Part shown: positions 31,883 through 39,732 of the stretch, piece after piece | Numbering within the stretch: position 1 is the first letter of the stretch | Layout of the letters: each line of letters opens with the position of its first letter | Source of the DNA: an uncultured Acetatifactor sp. | Lineage (GTDB): Bacteria; Bacillota; Clostridia; Lachnospirales; Lachnospiraceae | Direction: 5' to 3' | DNA length: 64,000 nt | Assembly: GCA_947595925.1 (NCBI GenBank) | Contig: CANQEV010000003.1 | Coordinates: forward strand, 23,187 to 87,186 | Notes under the pieces: generated by a model | The model's input: only the letters and a program-made list of their open reading frames with translations | Told to the model about the DNA's origin: nothing | Databases searched by the model: none | Made by a program: the position numbers and the translations under genes

Positions 31883-32337
31883 CTTGTTTCTGTCCTTTCC
31901 AAATTTTGCCTAAGATGATCCAGGATCCTTAAAAATTCTTCTTTCTCCTGGGGGCTGATCCCCTCCTCCAGTTCCCGGTGGAACCGCTCGATCTGCAGAC
32001 GCACCTGCATGTGGCATTTCTTCGCCTTTTCCGTGAGAAGGATCTTCTTCAGCCTTCCGTCGTGATCCACCGGCTCCCGAACGATCAGTCCCTTCTGCTC
32101 CAGGTTCTGCAGCATCACCGTAGCCGTAGAGCGGCGGATATTAAACTCCTTTTCGATATCCCTCTGAAAAATATCCCTCCTTTGACTCTGTTCGAAGATA
32201 AACCCGATCATAGGTCCCTGCATGCCGCTCAGATCCTCCAGGCCTTCTTCTGCAAACCGCTGGGCCAGGCTCCGCTTGATCAGATTGTTGATCCCCCGGA
32301 GTTCAAACCCTATCTCCCGCCTGTCCGTCGTGTCCAT
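31876..32337 (-). CDS. MarR-family regulator of the ABC pump
   Basis: 153 aa. Winged-helix core (GIRRST-like NIRRSTATVMLQNLEQKGLIVREPVDHDGRLKKILLTEKA) between dimerising helices. It heads the pump operon, with two GTTAG-N4-CTAAC sites next to its promoter, so it almost certainly represses itself and the pump until a drug-like ligand releases it. Confidence 0.88.
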   Translation of the reverse strand: MDTTDRREIGFELRGINNLIKRSLAQRFAEEGLEDLSGMQGPMIGFIFEQSQRRDIFQRDIEKEFNIRRSTATVMLQNLEQKGLIVREPVDHDGRLKKILLTEKAKKCHMQVRLQIERFHRELEEGISPQEKEEFLRILDHLRQNLERTETRC

Positions 32338-32415
32338 GAAAGTCCCCCCTTCCCTGACCCGGGCTTACGGAAAACCAGTTTCCAGGTTTCTGTAAGATAT
32401 CAGTCATTTAAAAAT

Positions 32416-32449
32416 GTTAGCTTTCTAACATCTTTGTTAGTCATCTAAC
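32416..32449. promoter_or_regulatory. Two MarR operator sites
   Basis: GTTAGCTTTCTAAC (32416-32429) and GTTAGTCATCTAAC (32436-32449), 20 bp apart, just after the -10. Confidence 0.7.
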
Positions 32450-32477
32450 ATTATACACAGATTCTTTTAAAATGCAA
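32450..32477 (-). promoter_or_regulatory. Promoter of marR-ABC operon
   Basis: Minus strand TTGCAT (32472-32477), 16-bp spacer, TATAAT (32450-32455). Confidence 0.65.
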
Positions 32478-32533
32478 CAGAAAAAATGGAAGATATAAAA
32501 ATTTTAGAAATGGACTTTTTTAGAATGAAAATA

Positions 32534-32554
32534 GAGGGCCGCGCCGCGGCCCTC
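32534..32554 (-). terminator. GC-rich hairpin after SDR gene
   Basis: GAGGGCCGCG/CGCGGCCCTC with a one-base loop centre, followed on the minus strand by TATTTTC. Weak T-run. Confidence 0.5.
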
Positions 32555-32567
32555 CAAAAAAGATCTG

Positions 32568-33323
32568 TCACTGATTCCCATAGGGACTGTCAAACTCCCT
32601 CTCCGCCTTTTCCACGGCCTCCTCCAGGGTCATGCCGGTAAAGTGCCCGGCGGCCAGATACCTCCCGGATTTCCCGTCGTCCACAAAGGCGCCCACCGCG
32701 ATCCCCGGGATCGCGCTCTCCGGCGCGTTTGGCGCGTTTGGTCCGCCCAGGTCCGTGCGGCACCAGCCGGGATCCGTCAAATTGATCATGACATTCGTTC
32801 CCTGGAGCTTGGAGCCCAAATCTATTGTGATCTTATCCAGCGCCGCCTTGCTGGCAGAATACCCCGCCTGTTCCGGCTCCAGACGGATGCCGCTGGTAGT
32901 ATTCACGATCCTGCCAAAGCCCCTTTCGATCATCTTCGGCAGGAAGTGGTAACAGATCATGGCGGGGGCCACCGTGTTGATCTTATAGCTCTCCAGATAA
33001 TCGCTGGCCGGGGTCTTGTAATAATCCACCCGGTAGGCGATCTGAAGCCCGGCGTTGTTCAGCACGATATCCACCTTGGGAGTCCTCTCGTCGATCTCCT
33101 TCAGCATCTTCTCCACCGCCTCCAGATCCGAGAGCTCCGCCGCCACGGCGTAGGCCTGAACGCCCTTCTCCTTCACTTCCCGCAGCACCTTTTCACAGTG
33201 TTCCAAAGTACGGCCGTGCAGGATCAGATTACAGCCCTGCTCCGCCATAAAAAGCGCCGTGAGGTATCCGATCCCCCGGCTTGCGCCGGTGATCAGCGCC
33301 CATCTTCCCTTAACGTCTACCAT
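32568..33323 (-). CDS. Short-chain dehydrogenase/reductase
   Basis: 251 aa from ATG at 33323 (a GTG one codon earlier is possible). Classical SDR: cofactor motif TGASRGIG, NNAG at about 90, catalytic Ser in TTSG, and YSASK with the catalytic Tyr-Lys pair. An NAD(P)-dependent oxidoreductase of unknown substrate. It follows the epimerase-like gene by 50 bp and may share its transcript. Confidence 0.85.
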   Translation of the reverse strand: MVDVKGRWALITGASRGIGYLTALFMAEQGCNLILHGRTLEHCEKVLREVKEKGVQAYAVAAELSDLEAVEKMLKEIDERTPKVDIVLNNAGLQIAYRVDYYKTPASDYLESYKINTVAPAMICYHFLPKMIERGFGRIVNTTSGIRLEPEQAGYSASKAALDKITIDLGSKLQGTNVMINLTDPGWCRTDLGGPNAPNAPESAIPGIAVGAFVDDGKSGRYLAAGHFTGMTLEEAVEKAEREFDSPYGNQ

Positions 33324-33375
33324 CACTTTTCTCCTTTTCTTCCTGAAACAGCCGGTGGTCTGCTGTACGCTTCCC

Positions 33376-34401
33376 TTACATCCGCTCCAGAATCCTGGCC
33401 TTTGCAGCCTCCAGCTCTTCTATCACCGCATCGCACCAGCGGTCAAATTCCGGGTCCTCCTCCTGGCACTCCGGGTGACTCAGAACGTACTCCACGGTCC
33501 TGCGCACACCCTGTTCAAAGCGGACGGAAGGCGTAAAGCCGGGCACCGCCCTCTTTAACTTCGTGTTGTCGAAGACCACGGAGTTTGCCTTGTCCCCTGT
33601 GAGACTTCCCCGGAAGTCGTACCTGCCCGCCTGATCCAGAAATTCCGAAGAGACGTAATAGGGCCTGTACTCCACTCCCAGAGCGTCCGCCACCGCCTGA
33701 TAGATCTGGTTCCAGGTCAGCGTCTCGTCGCAGGTGATCTGATAATTCTCGCCGATGGCGTGCACATTCCCCATAAGCCCTATAAACGCCTTCGCAAAGT
33801 CCGAATTGTGGGTCATGGTCCAGAGACTGGTCCCGTCCCCGTGGACGATCACGGGTTTTCCCTCCAGCATCCTCTTGATCACCTGATAACTGCCCTTATC
33901 CCCATGAACGCCCAGGGGCACGCTTCTCTCGTCGTATGTATGGCTGGGCCGGATGATCGTCACGGGAAACCCTTCCTCACGGTACAGCTTCATCAGATAC
34001 TCCTCGCAGGCGATCTTGTTCCGGGAATACTCCCAGTATGGATTCGCCAGGGGCGTCCCCTCCGTGATCCGGTAATCTCCCACCGGTTTCTGGTAAGCGG
34101 AGGCGGAACTTATATACATAAACTGCTTTGTCTTTCCCCGAAAGAGCCGGTAATCCCTCTCCAGCTGGGACGGCACGAATCCAATAAAATCGCAGACCGT
34201 GTCAAAGGTCATTCCCTCCAGCGCTTTCGCCGCCGCGTCCTCGTCGTTCATATCCGCGGCGATCGTCTTCACATTCTCCGGCAGTTCCCCGCTCCGGCTC
34301 CCCCGGTTCAGCAGATACAATTCCCACTCTTTTTCCCCGCACAGCTGCCTTGTGATCGCCATGCTGATCGTTCCCGTACCGCCGATAAATAACGCTCTCA
34401 T
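33376..34401 (-). CDS. NAD-dependent epimerase/dehydratase
   Basis: 341 aa extended SDR. FIGGTGTISMAI is the Rossmann glycine motif. The usual YxxxK occurs as YSRNKIACEEYL after SSASAYQK. The later HSDF/GEN segments and long C-terminal domain suggest a nucleotide-sugar epimerase or reductase. The product cannot be named. GAGGGGACGA precedes the start. Confidence 0.8.
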   Translation of the reverse strand: MRALFIGGTGTISMAITRQLCGEKEWELYLLNRGSRSGELPENVKTIAADMNDEDAAAKALEGMTFDTVCDFIGFVPSQLERDYRLFRGKTKQFMYISSASAYQKPVGDYRITEGTPLANPYWEYSRNKIACEEYLMKLYREEGFPVTIIRPSHTYDERSVPLGVHGDKGSYQVIKRMLEGKPVIVHGDGTSLWTMTHNSDFAKAFIGLMGNVHAIGENYQITCDETLTWNQIYQAVADALGVEYRPYYVSSEFLDQAGRYDFRGSLTGDKANSVVFDNTKLKRAVPGFTPSVRFEQGVRRTVEYVLSHPECQEEDPEFDRWCDAVIEELEAAKARILERM

Positions 34402-34439
34402 TCGTCCCCTCCTTTTTCCCTCTTATTTCTACAAAAACC

Positions 34440-34464
34440 GGAGCGGGAAACTGCTTCCCACTCC
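34440..34464 (-). terminator. Terminator of spoVA genes
   Basis: GGAGTGGGAA/TTCCCGCTCC with loop GCAGT on the minus strand, then GGTTTTTG. Confidence 0.55.
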
Positions 34465-34600
34465 GTGTCCCTTTTACATCATATCATTTTTGATCCTTCC
34501 GGACTAGTGTTTTCTTGACAGCCGCTCCCCATTTTTTGACTCCCACCTTCCAACGGTGCTGCCTCTTTCCAGACCGGAACTATGGCGCGGTCTCTCCCCG

Positions 34601-35065
34601 TCACCCTCCGAAAAACTGAAACAAATAATACCCGATCCCCAGGATCCAGCTGGAGAAAATACCGTACAGGATCACAGGGCCCGCGATGGTAAAGATCTTG
34701 CAGCCCACGCCGAACACCTGGCCCTCGGCCTTGAACTCAATGGCCGCGGAGGCCACGGAATTGGCGAATCCCGTGATGGGAACCAGGGCCCCCGCCCCGC
34801 CCCATTTCACCAGGCTGGGAAAAATATTGAAGCCTGTGAGGAGCACGGAGAGCAGGATCAGGAGCAGGGAACACCAGCTCCCGGCGTCCTGTCTCTCCAG
34901 CCCGAACCGGTCCATGCCCGTGTTGAGGATGAACTGTCCGATGCAGCAGAGGACGCCGCCGGTCACAAACGCCTTTGCCATCTGCAAAAACAGATTCGGC
35001 GTGGGCGTCACCCGCTTTACATAGTCCTGATATTCTTTCTTTTCCGTCTCGATAACCTGTTCCAT
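34601..35065 (-). CDS. spoVAC: Stage V sporulation protein AC
   Basis: 154 aa, about four membrane helices. LQMAKAFVTGGVLCCIGQF, WGGAGALVPITGFANSVASAAIEFKAEG and GVGCKIFTIAGPVILYG are SpoVAC signatures. SpoVA proteins form the channel that moves Ca-dipicolinate into the forespore and out at germination; SpoVAC acts as the mechanosensitive part. spoVAD and spoVAE, which usually follow, are absent here: a terminator comes instead. It is separated from spoVAB by 207 bp with no gene. Confidence 0.88.
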   Translation of the reverse strand: MEQVIETEKKEYQDYVKRVTPTPNLFLQMAKAFVTGGVLCCIGQFILNTGMDRFGLERQDAGSWCSLLLILLSVLLTGFNIFPSLVKWGGAGALVPITGFANSVASAAIEFKAEGQVFGVGCKIFTIAGPVILYGIFSSWILGIGYYLFQFFGG

Positions 35066-35272
35066 ATTTCACTATTCCTCCATTTTTCGTATCTGTTTTC
35101 CATCCATGCCTTATGCTTCGCTCAGGCGGAGAACCTTATGAAAAAATCGAATACTTTCTGATTCCGCCTTCCAGGAGCAGTCTGCCCCTGTCCTATCGTC
35201 AGAAAGTATATCCCAACTGCCGCCCTATTATGCGCGGCAGCGCGGCCTGCCTAAGCTGCAAAACCATTTCCC

Positions 35273-35758
35273 CTACCCCGCGGTCCGGTGAAATTCCGAC
35301 CAGAAGTAAAAGAGGGAGCCCGCCAGCTTTCCCAGCGCCATGGAGGCCACGGCCAGGGAAAGTCCCCTTCTGAGGAAGACCCGCCTCGTAAAGATCGGGA
35401 TGCTGTCCAGCATCTCCGCGATCGCCAGCGCCAGACAGCCGATAAACAGACCGCTGAAAAGTCCCACTACCACCAACGCCGCCTGGCCCAGGGCCTGCAG
35501 GGAAAAGAGCTGCTGGGGAAACCGGTTCTGCAGATAATATCCCAGGGCGCAGTGCTCCGGGAACACGCTCACAAGGCAGCCCGCGATGGAACCCCAGATC
35601 ACCATCTCTTCATAGAGATAGATCTTTCCCGCCGTGTGGGTCCTTCCGGCGAACCGGGGCACCAGGCCCACGGCTGCCAGCACCGTAAAGACGCCCGCCG
35701 CCGACAGGAAGCCGTAACTCCCCCCGAAGAGGAGCAAAAAACATTTTGTCAGCATCAT
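35273..35758 (-). CDS. spoVAB: Stage V sporulation protein AB
   Basis: 161 aa, five membrane helices. GGSYGFLSAAGVFTVLAAVGLVPRFAGRTHTA at the N-terminus and GLFSGLFIGCLALAIAEMLDSIPIFTRR in the middle are the conserved SpoVAB segments. The start overlaps the spoVAA stop (ATGA), so the two are translated together. Needed for dipicolinic acid uptake into the spore. Confidence 0.88.
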   Translation of the reverse strand: MMLTKCFLLLFGGSYGFLSAAGVFTVLAAVGLVPRFAGRTHTAGKIYLYEEMVIWGSIAGCLVSVFPEHCALGYYLQNRFPQQLFSLQALGQAALVVVGLFSGLFIGCLALAIAEMLDSIPIFTRRVFLRRGLSLAVASMALGKLAGSLFYFWSEFHRTAG

Positions 35759-36390
35759 CCCTGATTGTCCTCCTCCATGCTCTTTCGGTCCGCGATCTCA
35801 ATGAGGGCGTTGTCCACGTCCTTTTCATAGTTCCGCATGGCGACCTCGATGGGCGTGGGATCCTTCGTGATGACCCTGCCTCCCGCGTGGTTAAAAAAGA
35901 TCAAAATCCCCAGCGCCACCCCCACGGAGTAAGCCACCTCCAGGGCGTTTACGCCCCCGGGCTCCGCATTCATGATCATCCGGTACATTTCCGTAAAGAT
36001 GTCGTTGATGCCAATGTCGTTGTGGTAGGCCATGATCGTAAAACCGGTACCAAAAAAACTCACGAGACACACCGCGACGGTCTTCAGATTCTGAACCCAT
36101 CCCGGTGTATCGCCGTGAGTCACATATTCGATCAGCACGTCCGTCTCCCCGATCACCTGGACGGTGATCTGCGGACACGCCTCCTCCATCAGTTCCACCA
36201 GCCGGAGCGAGCTCACCACATGTCTCTTCGGATCTTTTTCTCCAAAGTGATGAACCTTCAGGCTGTTTAATTTCGCGCTGATATTTTTATCCGCGCATCT
36301 AAGACTGCAGATATCCCGCAGGAACACATCCTCCGACTTGATCTTCGCGCTCCGCAGGCACTTTAAATAGACGTTGCTGTTGCTGCTCAT
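35755..36390 (-). CDS. spoVAA: Stage V sporulation protein AA
   Basis: 211 aa. A soluble N-terminal domain (1-100) starting NVYLKCLRSAKIKSEDVFLRDICS, then two membrane helices (about 105-125 and 145-165) and a charged tail. Matches SpoVAA in layout and length. First of the spoVA genes here and a probable sigma-G target, though I did not find a clear promoter. Confidence 0.85.
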   Translation of the reverse strand: MSSNSNVYLKCLRSAKIKSEDVFLRDICSLRCADKNISAKLNSLKVHHFGEKDPKRHVVSSLRLVELMEEACPQITVQVIGETDVLIEYVTHGDTPGWVQNLKTVAVCLVSFFGTGFTIMAYHNDIGINDIFTEMYRMIMNAEPGGVNALEVAYSVGVALGILIFFNHAGGRVITKDPTPIEVAMRNYEKDVDNALIEIADRKSMEEDNQG

Positions 36391-36452
36391 GGAAACTCCT
36401 TTCCGAAAGACACTCCATTTCCTTCGGATAGATTTTCCATAAACAGGCCGGA

Positions 36453-37694
36453 TTATTCCTCCCAGACCGGTTCAAATGCAATATTCAAATCCACGTCGCC
36501 CTTGATCCCCTGTACGCTTCCCTTATTGGAATACTGCCAGATCTTGTACGCGTAAGGATAATACATCTCGACCTTGTAATAGGCGAACCACTTGTCGTAT
36601 TCCTCCAGCTGTTCCAGATCCAGCATGAGAGCGCCCATCTCCAGGTTGTGATAGACCATGGGCCGGTATCCGGCCGCCTTGATGGTGTCGCAGAACAGTT
36701 TCACCAGCCTGGTGCGCTCCTGGGCGTCCAGCTGATTCATCCTTCCGTCCTCCGCGGTCTTCTCCACATCTATGACCACCGGGCAATCAATTCGATAGGG
36801 TTTGATCAGGTCCAGGACCAGCTGGGCTTCCTCCAAAATTTCCGCGTCATTCACCGCCTGAGTGAAGAAATAGACTCCCGTCTTGATCCCCGCGTCATTT
36901 GCGCCCTGTAAGTTGGCCTTTGCGCTCTCGTCCGTCACAAGCGTACCTTTTTGTCCGTATCCCCGGTAACCCGCCCGGATAAAGGTGAACGTCACGCCGT
37001 CCTCCGCCACCTTTTTCCAATCGATGGCTCCCTGATACAGGGACACGTCGATCCCCTTGTAGGAGGTCACCGCTCCGTCCCGCAAATACTGCAGCTCCCC
37101 GTTCTCGAGAAGATTTAAGTTCGTCTCGACATAATCATTTTTCTTCATGGTATCCTTCACAGGGATAAAATGATACTTTCCGCTGCTTGCGACCACGAGA
37201 TGATCCTTATAAAGGGGGCGCAGCGTCTCCACAACGGAAGTACCCTCCCCGAGGCTGAGACGGATCTGTTCGAGAACGTCCTGCTCGCCCTCCATCTTTC
37301 CCGTTTCATATTCCTCTAAAAGGCGGCGGGTCAGCTCCTCCTGGGCCTCCGCTTCCTCATAGGCATCCGGAGAATCCGGCGTCTCTTCCCCTGAATTGTC
37401 ACTCTCAATCTGGTTTACGGCCTCCTGCGTCTCCTTCGCATTCCTGTAGTTCAGATAAACGTTCCCCACAAAATACAATGTCAGCAGGATCATCAGAATC
37501 GTTCCGGCCGCAAAGAGCGGCGCGCGCAGTTTCTGATGAAACCCTGTCCTGTCATTCGGTTTTCGGTTCACGGAATCCCTGGCAAGCTGATACTTGGCAG
37601 CCCTCTCGTTGTCAGGCCGGCTGATCCTGCCGGTGTCGTCCAGATCCAGGACTTCAAAATCATCCTTTTTATCGCTTTCCATCCAGTTTTTCAA
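36453..37694 (-). CDS. Membrane-anchored GH25 muramidase-like protein
   Basis: 413 aa if started at TTG 37694; ATG at 37682 is an alternative without a good site. Cytoplasmic head (1-50), one membrane helix (about 55-75), an acidic linker and coiled part, then a GH25 domain (about 215-413): KGIDVSLYQGAIDWKKV, FTFIRAGYRGYG, CPVVIDVEK and the final KIWQYSNKGSVQGIKGDVDLN. Catalytic acids DxE are present. A lysozyme for peptidoglycan remodelling. Its place between sigF and spoVA suggests a role in forespore engulfment or cortex. Confidence 0.82.
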   Translation of the reverse strand: MKNWMESDKKDDFEVLDLDDTGRISRPDNERAAKYQLARDSVNRKPNDRTGFHQKLRAPLFAAGTILMILLTLYFVGNVYLNYRNAKETQEAVNQIESDNSGEETPDSPDAYEEAEAQEELTRRLLEEYETGKMEGEQDVLEQIRLSLGEGTSVVETLRPLYKDHLVVASSGKYHFIPVKDTMKKNDYVETNLNLLENGELQYLRDGAVTSYKGIDVSLYQGAIDWKKVAEDGVTFTFIRAGYRGYGQKGTLVTDESAKANLQGANDAGIKTGVYFFTQAVNDAEILEEAQLVLDLIKPYRIDCPVVIDVEKTAEDGRMNQLDAQERTRLVKLFCDTIKAAGYRPMVYHNLEMGALMLDLEQLEEYDKWFAYYKVEMYYPYAYKIWQYSNKGSVQGIKGDVDLNIAFEPVWEE

Positions 37695-37785
37695 TATCAG
37701 TCCACCCCTTGCGCTCTCTGTATCCCAAGATCATTTCCATCTTTTTTATTTTAGCTTATTTCGTGCAAAAAAGAAAGCCCCATAT

Positions 37786-38550
37786 TTAGGAAATAGCGTG
37801 TTCCCGGAGCTGCTGCAAAATCTTTTTTTCTCTTCTGCTGACCTGTACCTGGCTGATCCCAAGGCTCTGGGCTGTCTCCGTCTGGGATTTGTCCCGGAAA
37901 TATCTGAGCCAGATCAGTTTTTTATCATCCTCCGCAAGTTCTTCCAGGAGCTGTTTTAAGAGCATGCGGTCCAAAAGCTTTTCCTTTTCCGGATCCCTCA
38001 CCCCCGGATACAGGGAAGCGCGCACGCCTCCTCCCTCCGCGTCTCCGGCGATCCTCTCCAGGAGCGGCAGCATGGTTCCTCCTTCCGTCTCCAAGCCCTC
38101 CTCCAGGGAATCCACGCAGTTGTCCGCGTCCAGGGCCAGCAGCGTTTCCTCCTTCGTCATTCCCGATGCCTGAATGAGTTCCTCCAGGCAGGGTTCCCGC
38201 CCCAGCTCCCCAAAGAGTCTTTCCCGGACAAGGGCAAGCCGGGCGCTGTTTTCTTTTACGGCCCTGGAAATTTTTACAAGTCCGTCGTCCCGGAGGAACC
38301 GCCTGATCTCCCCCATGATCAACGGAACCGCGTATGTTGAAAACTGAAGCCCCAGGGAGAGATCAAATTTATCGATGGCCTTGATCAGCCCGATGGCCCC
38401 GATCTGAAAGAGATCCTCCGAATCCACGCCTCTCCCGGAAAACCGCTTTGCGATGTGACGGACCAGCCCCAGATTTTTCTCGATCAGCACCTCTCTCGCC
38501 TCTTTATCTCCCGCCTGTGATTTTGCGATCAGCGCCGACACATTTTCCAT
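37786..38550 (-). CDS. sigF: RNA polymerase sigma-F factor
   Basis: 254 aa. Regions 2-4 are all present: LFQIGAIGLIKAIDKFDLSLGLQFSTYAVPLIMGEIRRFLRDDG (region 2), a region 3 with CLEELIQASGMTKEE, and region 4 with TETAQSLGISQVQVSRREKKIL. First forespore-specific sigma factor, held by SpoIIAB until SpoIIAA is dephosphorylated. It starts 2 bp after spoIIAB. Confidence 0.95.
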   Translation of the reverse strand: MENVSALIAKSQAGDKEAREVLIEKNLGLVRHIAKRFSGRGVDSEDLFQIGAIGLIKAIDKFDLSLGLQFSTYAVPLIMGEIRRFLRDDGLVKISRAVKENSARLALVRERLFGELGREPCLEELIQASGMTKEETLLALDADNCVDSLEEGLETEGGTMLPLLERIAGDAEGGGVRASLYPGVRDPEKEKLLDRMLLKQLLEELAEDDKKLIWLRYFRDKSQTETAQSLGISQVQVSRREKKILQQLREHAIS

Positions 38551-38552
38551 GA

Positions 38553-39047
38553 CTACTCCTCTCCTGGTATCCAGGATCCGCTGGTCATTTTTTTCCGCAT
38601 ATGTATTCTGGTTCCCTTTCCCGGGCTGCTCTCCACCTCCAGATGATCCATAAAGGCCTCCATAAAGGCGAAACCCATGCCGGAGCGGTCCAGTTCCGGC
38701 ATAGTGGTGTAGAGAGGTTCCATCGCCTTGGAGATGTCTTCGATCCCCTTTCCCTGATCCTCCACCGTCACGTCCAGCACGCCGTCCGCCAGCTTGCAGG
38801 CAAGCCGGACCTTGCCCGGAAAATAATCCCCTGCGGATGGCCTCACCTCGCCGTGCCGGCTGTACCCCTGCAGGTTCCCGTAGCCGTGGATGATAGCGTT
38901 TGTCACCGCCTCCGAGACCGCCGTCTTGATATCCGACAGTTCCTCCAGAGTGGGATTTAAGTGCGCCACAAAGGCGGCCACGGCAACCCTTGCAAGTCCC
39001 TCGTTCGTAGATCTCGCGTCAAATAACAGTTCCATCTCGTTGTTCAT
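38553..39047 (-). CDS. spoIIAB: Anti-sigma-F factor kinase
   Basis: 164 aa GHKL-type kinase. N-box EAVTNAIIHGY, G1 box VEDQGKGI, and the MGFAFMEAF and GKGTRIHM segments are clear. A loop of about 15 residues (GNLQGYSRHGEVRPSAGD) is longer than in Bacillus. It phosphorylates SpoIIAA and binds sigma-F. The start overlaps the stop of a repeat-bearing ORF (ATGA) in place of the usual direct junction with spoIIAA. Confidence 0.93.
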   Translation of the reverse strand: MNNEMELLFDARSTNEGLARVAVAAFVAHLNPTLEELSDIKTAVSEAVTNAIIHGYGNLQGYSRHGEVRPSAGDYFPGKVRLACKLADGVLDVTVEDQGKGIEDISKAMEPLYTTMPELDRSGMGFAFMEAFMDHLEVESSPGKGTRIHMRKKMTSGSWIPGEE

Positions 39048-39292
39048 TTTCTTACCCTCAGCGCTCTCTTTGCGCTCCTTTCCTGTTCTTCGTTCCTGTT
39101 TTTTCTCTCTTTTACGGCATCTTTCGCGCCCGTCCTTCCGCTTACGGCATCTTTCGCCGCCCCGTCTTTCCGCTTACAGCATCTTTCGCCGTCCCGTCTT
39201 TCCGCTTTACGGCATCTTTCGCCGCCCCGTCTTTCCGCTTTACGGCATCTTTCGCCGCCCCGTCTTTCCGCTTTTTTATGCCCCGTTTTCAA
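39044..39292 (-). CDS. Candidate repeat ORF between spoIIAA and spoIIAB
   Basis: 82 codons, Lys/Arg/Glu-rich, with repeats of KAERRGGERCR. The stop overlaps the spoIIAB start as ATGA. No convincing ribosome site precedes its first ATG, and the 30- and 32-bp units shift the reading frame of the repeat, so it may be only repeat DNA. If translated, it is a short cationic protein made with the anti-sigma factor. Confidence 0.25.
   Translation of the reverse strand: MKTGHKKAERRGGERCRKAERRGGERCRKAERRDGERCCKRKDGAAKDAVSGRTGAKDAVKERKNRNEEQERSAKRALRVRK
39111..39275. repeat. Five tandem 30-33-bp repeats in the spoIIA operon
   Basis: Units with core GCATCTTTCGCCGCCCCGTC begin near 39118, 39148, 39180, 39213 and 39246 (spacing 30, 32, 33, 33 bp). 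The two distal units are almost identical. They lie in the 258 bp between spoIIAA and spoIIAB. Confidence 0.9.
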
Positions 39293-39305
39293 CCGGTTTT
39301 CACCA

Positions 39306-39611
39306 CTACGCCAGCACTTCCACCAGGGCGCTCATGCCGGAGAGATCCAGGATCCTGCGGATCTGTCGCCCTACGTTGATGGCATAGACCTTTCCTCCCA
39401 GGCAGGCTATCTTTTTATAGCGTCCCATGATGATGCCGATCCCGGAGGAGTCCATAAACACGGTGTCCTCAAAGTCAAACACCACATGACACACATTCTC
39501 CTCCATCAGGAAACGGTCCGCCTCCTGGCAGATATACCCGGCCTGGTAGTGATCCACCTCCTCCGGAAGCTTCACCATAAGGCAGTTGTCGATCACTTGA
39601 AAGTTCTCCAT
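39306..39611 (-). CDS. spoIIAA: Anti-anti-sigma-F factor
   Basis: 101 aa from ATG at 39611 behind GAGGAGG (an in-frame start at 39650 overlaps the terminator). STAS domain with the phosphorylated Ser in FMDSSGIGIIMGRYK, followed by a conserved INVGRQIRRILDLSG. When dephosphorylated it takes SpoIIAB off sigma-F and starts the forespore programme. First gene of the operon. Confidence 0.93.
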   Translation of the reverse strand: MENFQVIDNCLMVKLPEEVDHYQAGYICQEADRFLMEENVCHVVFDFEDTVFMDSSGIGIIMGRYKKIACLGGKVYAINVGRQIRRILDLSGMSALVEVLA

Positions 39612-39650
39612 TTTCCCTTCCTCCTCGCATAAACGAAATCCAGACAACAA

Positions 39651-39684
39651 AAAAGAGCCGACAGCGTTTCTGTCAACTCTTTTC
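39651..39684 (-). terminator. Terminator between TPR gene and spoIIA operon
   Basis: AAAAGAGTTGACAG/CTGTCGGCTCTTTTTT on the minus strand, ending the folC-TPR transcript. Confidence 0.75.
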
Positions 39685-39732
39685 CTTCGTAGCTCTTCTT
39701 TTTTATCTTTCGGTTCCTGGCACGGCAGGAGA

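Noticed and set aside
39111..39275. CRISPR-like array in the spoIIA operon
   Set aside because: Units are directly joined with no unique spacers and no cas genes are near.
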